Source: Bacteroidales bacterium
GTDB taxonomy: Bacteria > Bacteroidota > Bacteroidia > Bacteroidales > WCHB1-69
Length of the DNA: 9,812 nt
Reading direction: 5' to 3'
Assembly (NCBI GenBank): GCA_031257735.1
Contig: JAIROC010000460.1
Coordinates: forward strand, 1-9,812
Under the pieces are notes generated by a model. It worked only from the letters and a program-made list of their open reading frames with translations. It was not told the DNA's origin and ran no database searches. Positions 6,971-9,812 of this stretch are shown piece by piece. The translations under genes were made by a program, and so were the position numbers. Within the stretch, counting starts at the first letter, position 1; every line of letters begins with the position of its first letter.

Positions 6971-7015
6971 GTTGCAACTCTTGACGATTTAAAAATAATT
7001 CCCGTATTTTGCAAC
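6971..7015 (+). promoter_or_regulatory. Candidate promoter and operator of the XRE-ImmA-PIN cassette
   Basis: A Bacteroidota-like promoter can be read as TTGAC (6981-6985), a 19-base spacer and TATTTTG (7005-7011), one base short of TAnnTTTG. The start point would be near 7018 and the ATG is at 7033. The perfect palindrome GTTGCAAC (6971-6978) lies just upstream, and TTTGCAAC (7008-7015), seven of eight bases the same, overlaps the downstream box; their shared TTGCAAC cores are 37 bases apart. Paired sites placed like this suit autorepression by the XRE protein. Both the promoter and the operator are inferred. Confidence 0.4.
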
Positions 7016-7032
7016 AATAAAATATCACTTGT

Positions 7033-7359
7033 ATGAAACATGTAATCGGAAATAACCTGCGTTTACTCAGGGAAAAATTTAATTATTCGCACGAAGATAT
7101 CGCTAATTATCTGGGTATAGAAAGGGGTGCGTATGCCAATTATGATTGTGGAAATCGTGAAATGCCCTACGAATTAATGCTGAAGCTATGCGAATTATAT
7201 GGCCTGCCGTTATCCGCCTTGTTTGAAGAAGACATGGAAAAATTGGAAGAGGATATGATTTGCTGTTTCCGTACCGAGTCACTCAACGAGTGCGACAGAA
7301 AAGAAATAGCGCGGTTTAAGAATATTGTACGGAATTATCTGAAAATATCCGCATGTTAG
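7033..7359 (+). CDS. XRE-family helix-turn-helix regulator (putative antitoxin/repressor)
   Basis: A 108-residue protein with an XRE (Cro/CI-type) DNA-binding domain at about residues 5-61: IGNNLRLLREKFNYSHEDIANYLGIERGAYANYDCGNREMPYELMLKLCELYGLPLSALF in consecutive helices, with recognition helix near IERGAYANYDCG. The C-terminal third is acidic (EEDMEKLEED) and may bind the partner protein. Its gene starts a three-gene unit, with the metallopeptidase gene starting three bases after the stop. In characterised XRE plus ImmA pairs, such as ImmR/ImmA of ICEBs1, the peptidase cleaves the repressor to induce its targets; the pairing is also listed as a toxin-antitoxin type in comparative genomics. 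Autoregulation is inferred from TTGCAAC sites in the promoter. The DNA-binding role is confident, the target range unknown. Confidence 0.85.
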   Translation: MKHVIGNNLRLLREKFNYSHEDIANYLGIERGAYANYDCGNREMPYELMLKLCELYGLPLSALFEEDMEKLEEDMICCFRTESLNECDRKEIARFKNIVRNYLKISAC

Positions 7360-7362
7360 GTT

Positions 7363-8088
7363 ATGGATAAAATTAATTATAATGAGATATGCCAACTCGC
7401 GCTAACGTTTAGAAATAACTGTTTTTTTAACGCTTATGAAGCAATTGACTGCAAAAAATTACTTTGGCAACTCAATGTTTTGACGGTATTCCGCCCACTA
7501 TCTTCTTCTTTTTCGGGAATGTGTGAAAAGAAAAAAGATAAACGGTTTATCCTGATAAATTCCAATCAGATATTGAGCCGGCAATACTTCACGATTGCAC
7601 ATGAATTATATCATTTGTTTATACAAAATGAGTTTAAAATTCATATATGCAATCCCGGAGATACCCAAATAAAAGATATTGAGGAAAAAAAAGCTGATAT
7701 ATTTGCCTCTAATTTGTTGATGCCGGAATTGGGTATAAAAAGACTGATTTCTACCTCGGAATTAGACAAAGGAATAAAACTTTCCACATTGTTTAAATTG
7801 GAGAACTATTTTTCCGTTTCACATGCCGCCCTTTTATTCCGGTTGAAAGATTTGAAATTATTGACTAAAAAAGAAGTTGAAAAGTACATTAACGTACCGG
7901 TCATACGATTAGCCCAATTGTATGGTTTTGATACCAAACAGTATGAAATCGCAAGGAACGAAGGATTAATCATCGGCGACTATGCTATATTAGCCAAAGA
8001 AAAATTTGATCAAAACAAAATTTCGGAGGGCCATTATATTGAATTGTTATCGGAGATAGGCGTCCATTTACCTGCTATTAAAAAATGA
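7363..8088 (+). CDS. ImmA/IrrE-type zinc metallopeptidase (COG2856/DUF955)
   Basis: A 241-residue protein with a gluzincin core. FTIAHELYHLF contains HExxH, with zinc ligands His80 and His84 and catalytic Glu81. About 24 residues on, EKKADIFASNLLMP gives the third ligand, most likely Glu108, with Asp112 in the ExxxD arrangement and the family's FA-xx-LLMP tail. The N-terminal section (residues 1-75) has the usual strand INSNQILSRQ leading into the helix. Residues 130-241 form an additional helical region beyond the core (VSHAALLFRLKDL is typical; the rest, including RLAQLYGFDTKQYEIARNEG, may sense a signal or bind partners). Known relatives cleave their XRE partner, so the 7033 product is the expected substrate. 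The stop overlaps the PIN gene start as ATGA, so the three genes are translationally coupled. All catalytic residues look intact. Confidence 0.88.
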   Translation: MDKINYNEICQLALTFRNNCFFNAYEAIDCKKLLWQLNVLTVFRPLSSSFSGMCEKKKDKRFILINSNQILSRQYFTIAHELYHLFIQNEFKIHICNPGDTQIKDIEEKKADIFASNLLMPELGIKRLISTSELDKGIKLSTLFKLENYFSVSHAALLFRLKDLKLLTKKEVEKYINVPVIRLAQLYGFDTKQYEIARNEGLIIGDYAILAKEKFDQNKISEGHYIELLSEIGVHLPAIKK

Positions 8089-8603
8089 AAAAGACTAAAA
8101 TAATTATTGATACGGACGTTCTTATTCATTTCTATAAAGCAGACTGCCTTTCGATCCTGCATACCATATTTCCGGCTTATGAATATGTTATTTTAAGTAT
8201 CATTTTAGACGAAGAAATCACGGGAAAAACATTGAAAACCATCTATAATCACCTTTTTCTATTAAAAACAATAAAAATAGAAAAATGGAATCCTTCAGGA
8301 GAAATATTGCGTGAATATGCAATGCTACTCAAGAAATACGGAAAAGGAGAAAGCGCTTGCATGGCTTATTGTAAATATAATCACGACATAATTGCAAGCA
8401 GCAACCTGAAAGATATAAAGGATTATTGCGACAAAAATAGCATTACTTATATTACGACAATGGATTTTTTATACGCCGCTTTTAAGAAATTCCTGTTGAC
8501 GGAAAACGAATGTAACGTTTTCATATCTAAAGTCATTGAAAAAGGCAGTATTTTGCCTGGCATTAAAATTATAGATTATCAACCAAGAAATTTGTATCTG
8601 TAA
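8085..8603 (+). CDS. PIN-like domain protein (putative ribonuclease toxin)
   Basis: A 172-residue protein with PIN-domain features. KIIIDTDVLIHF (5-16) is the first strand with Asp9 and Asp11; Glu43/Glu44 lie in ILDEEI; Glu89 is in GKGESACMAYC, the usual GE-x-EA helix; and HDIIASSNLKDI (100-111) stands where most PIN proteins have LLLTDD-x-DL. At that last site the paired aspartates are S-S-N, leaving Asp101 and Asp110 nearby; Asp127 in TTMDFL follows. Active PIN proteins are metal-dependent nucleases and often the toxin of an antitoxin pair. Here the gene is third in the cassette, overlapping the peptidase gene by four bases (ATGA). The changed acidic site makes activity uncertain. The wecB gene starts only 24 bases on, with no promoter or terminator I could see between. 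Confidence 0.72.
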   Translation: MKKTKIIIDTDVLIHFYKADCLSILHTIFPAYEYVILSIILDEEITGKTLKTIYNHLFLLKTIKIEKWNPSGEILREYAMLLKKYGKGESACMAYCKYNHDIIASSNLKDIKDYCDKNSITYITTMDFLYAAFKKFLLTENECNVFISKVIEKGSILPGIKIIDYQPRNLYL

Positions 8604-8627
8604 ATAAAAAGCTAAATTATATTAACA

Positions 8628-9797
8628 ATGCCAAAAAAAGTTCTTTTAGTATTTGGTACCCGCCCGGAAGCGATTAAGATGGCTCCGTTGGTAAAAGAAT
8701 TTCTGAAATATTCGGGATATTTTGAAACAAAAGTCTGCGTGACCGGACAACACCGCGAAATGCTGGATCAGGTATTGCGCCTGTTTGAGATTGTACCGGA
8801 TTACGACTTGAATATCATGAAGCAAGGGCAGGATCTGTATGATATCACATCGCGCGTCTTAACCGGGATGCGGGATGCGCTGAAAGAATTGCAACCGGAT
8901 CTGGTTCTGGTACATGGCGATACAACGACCTCTATGGCTACGGCTTTAGCCGCGTTTTATCAACAGATTCCAGTAGGACATGTGGAGGCCGGATTGCGGA
9001 CGCATAACATCTATAGCCCGTGGCCGGAAGAGATCAACAGGCAGTTAACGGGACGGATCGCAACCTGTCATTTCGCCCCTACCCTGCTGAGCCGGCAGAA
9101 TCTTCTGAAAGAAAATGTTCCGGAAGACAAAATCGTGGTAACCGGTAATACGGTAATAGATGCATTGCACTGGGTGGTCGACAAAATAAAAAATGACGGC
9201 GGTTTGCAGTCGTCGTTAAAATCGGAGTTAAAGAAATCCGGTTATGATACAGGCCGGTTGAATGAAAATAACCGTCGCCTTGTATTAATAACAGGTCATC
9301 GTCGTGAAAACTTCGGAGAGGGATTCATTCATATATGCAAAGCGATCAAGGCATTAACCGGGAAATATAAAAATGTGGACTTTGTTTATCCGATGCATCT
9401 TAATCCGAATGTGCGAAAACCAATCATGGATGCGTTCGGAGAAAACAGGAATGATCGCCAATCGAACCTGTTTTTTATTGAACCGCTGGAATACCTGAAT
9501 TTCGTTTATCTGATGGAAAAAAGCGATATCGTTTTAACGGATAGCGGCGGAATACAGGAAGAAGCTCCCGGCTTAGGAAAGCCTGTCCTTGTTATGCGCG
9601 ATACGACAGAACGACCGGAAGCGCTGGAGGCCGGTACGGTAAAATTAGTCGGGACGGATTTCGACAAAATTGTAAATGAGGTATCCGGGCTTATTGATGA
9701 TGAAAGTTATTATTATAGCATGAGTATGGCCGTTAATCCTTATGGAGACGGAAAGGCCTGTGAGAAAATAGTTGCGTATTTCGTTCCCGAAATGTGA
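8628..9797 (+). CDS. wecB: UDP-N-acetylglucosamine 2-epimerase (non-hydrolysing)
   Basis: A complete 389-residue WecB/MnaA enzyme, which converts UDP-GlcNAc to UDP-ManNAc in the cytoplasm for glycan assembly. Motifs in order: FGTRPEAIKMAPL (9-21), VTGQHREMLDQ (38-48), HGDTTTS (96-102), GHVEAGLRTHN (117-127), WPEEINRQLT (132-141), VTGNTVIDAL (171-180), ITGHRRENFGEG (221-232), YPMHLNPNVRKP and, near the end, LTDSGGIQEEAPGLGKPVLVMRDTTERPEAL. The residues equivalent to E. coli Asp95, Glu117, Glu131 and His213 are Asp98, Glu120, Glu134 and His224, so it should be active. Its base composition is clearly richer in GC than the glycan genes before it. UDP-ManNAc dehydrogenase (wecC) often follows but is not reached in this window. 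Codons 106-176 are also found as a fragment at 6695-6908. Confidence 0.96.
   Translation: MPKKVLLVFGTRPEAIKMAPLVKEFLKYSGYFETKVCVTGQHREMLDQVLRLFEIVPDYDLNIMKQGQDLYDITSRVLTGMRDALKELQPDLVLVHGDTTTSMATALAAFYQQIPVGHVEAGLRTHNIYSPWPEEINRQLTGRIATCHFAPTLLSRQNLLKENVPEDKIVVTGNTVIDALHWVVDKIKNDGGLQSSLKSELKKSGYDTGRLNENNRRLVLITGHRRENFGEGFIHICKAIKALTGKYKNVDFVYPMHLNPNVRKPIMDAFGENRNDRQSNLFFIEPLEYLNFVYLMEKSDIVLTDSGGIQEEAPGLGKPVLVMRDTTERPEALEAGTVKLVGTDFDKIVNEVSGLIDDESYYYSMSMAVNPYGDGKACEKIVAYFVPEM
8942..9155 (+). repeat. Direct repeat, copy B (inside intact wecB)
   Basis: Right member of the direct-repeat pair with 6695-6908. It lies wholly inside the working wecB, so recombination between the two would remove the XRE, ImmA and PIN genes together with the 5' part of wecB and leave no complete epimerase gene. 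Confidence 0.85.
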
Positions 9798-9812
9798 TTA
9801 ACAGAGCGCCCT

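Noticed and set aside
6695..9155. The direct repeats as ends of a transposon
   Set aside because: Both copies are plain wecB coding sequence, there are no terminal inverted repeats, and the cassette has no transposase or integrase.

Overview
The window looks like part of a surface-polysaccharide (O-antigen or capsule type) biosynthesis locus from a member of the Bacteroidota, probably Bacteroidales. Pointers are the AT-rich coding, the near absence of Shine-Dalgarno sequences, a GT4 tail ending in NGGEKPEFVYL, a WcaF-type acetyltransferase of the form I recall from Bacteroides-type loci, and a promoter-like element resembling the Bacteroidota TTTG / TAnnTTTG pattern. No rRNA, tRNA, CRISPR array or insertion sequence was seen. 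All genes lie on the + strand.

Layout: (1) 1-280 is the 3' end of a GT4 glycosyltransferase. (2) 302-1207 encodes a membrane-anchored SGNH/GDSL-type protein, followed by a short orphan copy of a GT4 3' end (1237-1304). (3) 1397-3632 holds an NAD-dependent epimerase-like gene and a GMC-type FAD oxidoreductase, apparently acting as a pair. (4) 3689-4421 is an FkbM-type methyltransferase broken by a run of ten G's; nine G's would restore a 243-residue protein, so it looks like a phase-variable gene in the OFF state. (5) 4447-6667 is a tightly packed WcaF acetyltransferase and two GT2 glycosyltransferases. (6) 6695-6908 is an internal fragment of wecB, about 98% identical by eye to part of the intact wecB at 8628-9797. 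(7) Between these two copies sits a three-gene cassette: XRE repressor, ImmA/IrrE-type metallopeptidase and PIN-like nuclease, preceded by a candidate promoter with repeated TTGCAAC sites.

Working together, the glycosyltransferases, acetyltransferase, methyltransferase, SGNH protein and oxidoreductase pair would build and decorate a glycan, and WecB would supply UDP-ManNAc. The XRE-ImmA-PIN cassette is unrelated to glycan synthesis and looks like a toxin-antitoxin or stress/phage-response module that arrived with, or was bounded by, a partial wecB duplication. Two separate scars (the GT4 tail and the wecB fragment) show that the locus has been rearranged by gene exchange.
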